From positions 1 to 64,000 of the forward strand of contig JBBELK010001079.1 in the NCBI GenBank assembly GCA_037783545.1: 64,000 nt of DNA, given 5' to 3'. Both the position numbers and the translations under genes were made by a program. Shown piece after piece: positions 63,601-64,000 of this stretch (position 1 is its first letter; the number at the start of each line of letters is the position of its first letter). This stretch comes from Henricia sp. BOLD:AAB3569 (taxonomy: Eukaryota; Echinodermata; Asteroidea; Spinulosida; Echinasteridae). The notes beneath the pieces are model-generated. The model had not been told where the DNA came from. It made no database searches and was given only the letters and a program-made list of their open reading frames with translations.

Positions 63601-63997
63601 GTTTGCGTGAGAGCAGTCAGGAAGCCTCAACCCAGTTTTTTCTAAACTTTGAAATTTATCTGCCATTTCCCGGCGAAAGTCTGTCAATTTTTTATGACAA
63701 GTGCGCAATATAGAGAGTTTAGGGCATGCAAAATTTGAAGTTCGTCGGAACATTTTTCGACCTCCAAATTTGCCGACGTTTGGACCACACTTTGACCAAA
63801 TTGCCGAGCCAAACTGCGGTGCGTTAACGACAGTCCGAATGACTGAGCATGCGCACAACTCAGGAGTACCCCAAAGAGGTGTGTACAGACAGCCACGGTT
63901 TGCGTGAGAGCAGTCAGGAAGCCTCAACCCAGTTTTTTCTAAACTTTGAAATTTCTCTGCCATTTCCCGGCGAAAGTCTGTCAATTTTTTATGACAA

Positions 63998-64000
63998 GTG
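63998..64000 (+). repeat. Array continues off the right end
   Basis: The last bases are the start of the next GTGCGCA anchor, in phase with the preceding interval (63,701 to 63,998, exactly 297 bp). The right boundary of the satellite is therefore outside the window. Confidence 0.9.

Larger units (their letters stand above)
1..64000 (+). repeat. Satellite DNA array, ~297-bp monomer, ~215 copies, all head to tail
   Basis: One monomer fills the window in a single orientation. The GTGCGCA anchor occurs at 104, 401, 699 and so on to 63,998, giving 215 intervals; most are exactly 297 bp and the remainder mostly 295-299 bp. Larger departures are few: three 11-bp deletions, one 14-bp, one 5-bp and one 20-bp deletion, a 47-bp duplication and a 7-bp duplication. 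By eye, copies differ from the consensus at about 0-5 sites each. No inverted monomer, transposon or unique spacer interrupts the array, and it continues past both ends. In eukaryotes, arrays of this size and homogeneity are maintained by unequal exchange and gene conversion. Whether this one is centromeric, pericentromeric or subtelomeric cannot be told from sequence alone. Confidence 0.98.
51470..64000 (+). repeat. Indel-rich right segment of the array
   Basis: About half of the anchor intervals from 53,012 to 63,998 are exactly 297 bp (18 of 37), against roughly 70% in the interior. Small indels hit many positions (CCCATTT near 53,274, GGGTACG near 53,429, GTCGAACATT near 57,799, GCAAAAATTTG near 58,970, AGAGGGTG near 62,092, GAGCTGAGC near 63,543). 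Clean runs of three or four monomers persist at 59.8-60.6 kb and 62.2-63.3 kb. Confidence 0.78.

Noticed and set aside
1-64000. CRISPR array or other direct-repeat/spacer system
   Set aside because: There are no variable spacers. The whole 297-bp unit is repeated contiguously, far longer than CRISPR repeats, and no cas genes are present.
1-64000. Tandem gene cluster such as rDNA, 5S, tRNA, snRNA or histone repeats
   Set aside because: The monomer shows no tRNA cloverleaf, usable A/B box pair, 5S or other rRNA-like segment, and no conserved protein frame. The AGTTCGTCGGA segment fails the B-box consensus at several positions.
1-64000. Transposon-derived tandem copies (MITE, LTR or Helitron arrays)
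   Set aside because: No terminal inverted repeats, target-site duplications or polymerase/transposase fragments are seen at a consistent unit boundary. An ancient transposon origin of the monomer cannot be excluded but has no support in this sequence.
1-64000. Assembly artefact (false repetition of one read segment)
   Set aside because: Monomers carry many different, ordered variants with consistent multi-monomer offsets, and these differ between blocks, which simple duplication of one segment would not make. Exact copy number and the edge indels could still be affected by assembly error.
1-64000. Telomeric or simple-sequence repeats, or inverted monomers marking array turnover points
   Set aside because: No short telomere-like motif array was seen, and every monomer is in the same orientation.

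Overview
The whole 64,000-base window is one uninterrupted tandem satellite array. A monomer of about 297 bp is repeated head to tail, always in the same orientation. Counting the recurring GTGCGCA anchor from position 104 to 63,998 gives 215 complete repeat intervals (mean about 297.2 bp), plus partial units at both window ends. I found no unrelated sequence longer than a few bases anywhere: no gene, RNA gene, transposon, CRISPR array or flanking unique DNA. The array runs off both ends, so its true length is unknown.

A homogeneous array this long, with nested higher-order repeats, is typical of eukaryotic satellite DNA (centromeric, pericentromeric, subtelomeric or another heterochromatic block). 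I cannot name the organism. The consensus is about 46.5% GC (138 of 297) and has 16 CpGs against about 16 expected from its base composition. It is therefore not CpG-depleted, which fits either a lineage with little germline CpG methylation or a recently amplified array.

Layout: 1-5,683 is indel-rich (7 of 19 intervals are exactly 297 bp; three monomers carry the same 11-bp deletion and one junction carries a 14-bp deletion). 5,684-12,000 is highly homogenised, with about 9 monomers in a row showing no difference (8,391-11,165). 12-18.4 kb holds variant monomers, including a 6-monomer repeat. 18.4-27.1 kb holds two copies of a 5,944-bp (20-monomer) higher-order unit that contains a tandem pair of 1,783-bp 6-mers. 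27.3-32.7 kb has GTACG-type monomers. 32.7-37.7 kb holds two tandem 1,489-bp 5-mers plus a partial earlier copy. 38-41.6 kb has an 891-bp 3-mer. 41.6-47.2 kb has a 15-monomer (4,457-bp) displaced duplication and a 594-bp dimer pair. 47.2-51.6 kb has dispersed copies of a three-site haplotype. 51.6-64 kb is again indel-rich, with a 47-bp internal duplication and a 1,491-bp 5-mer pair.

Because 297 = 3 x 99, one minus-strand frame of the monomer has no stop and stays open across successive repeats, giving apparent reading frames of up to 1,010 codons. I regard these as a by-product of repeat length. They end wherever a +1 or -1 indel occurs, their variants are often amino-acid changing, and nothing in the translation is a domain I recognise. 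The real content of the window is the evolutionary record of unequal exchange and gene conversion, read from linked variants shared at fixed multi-monomer offsets.
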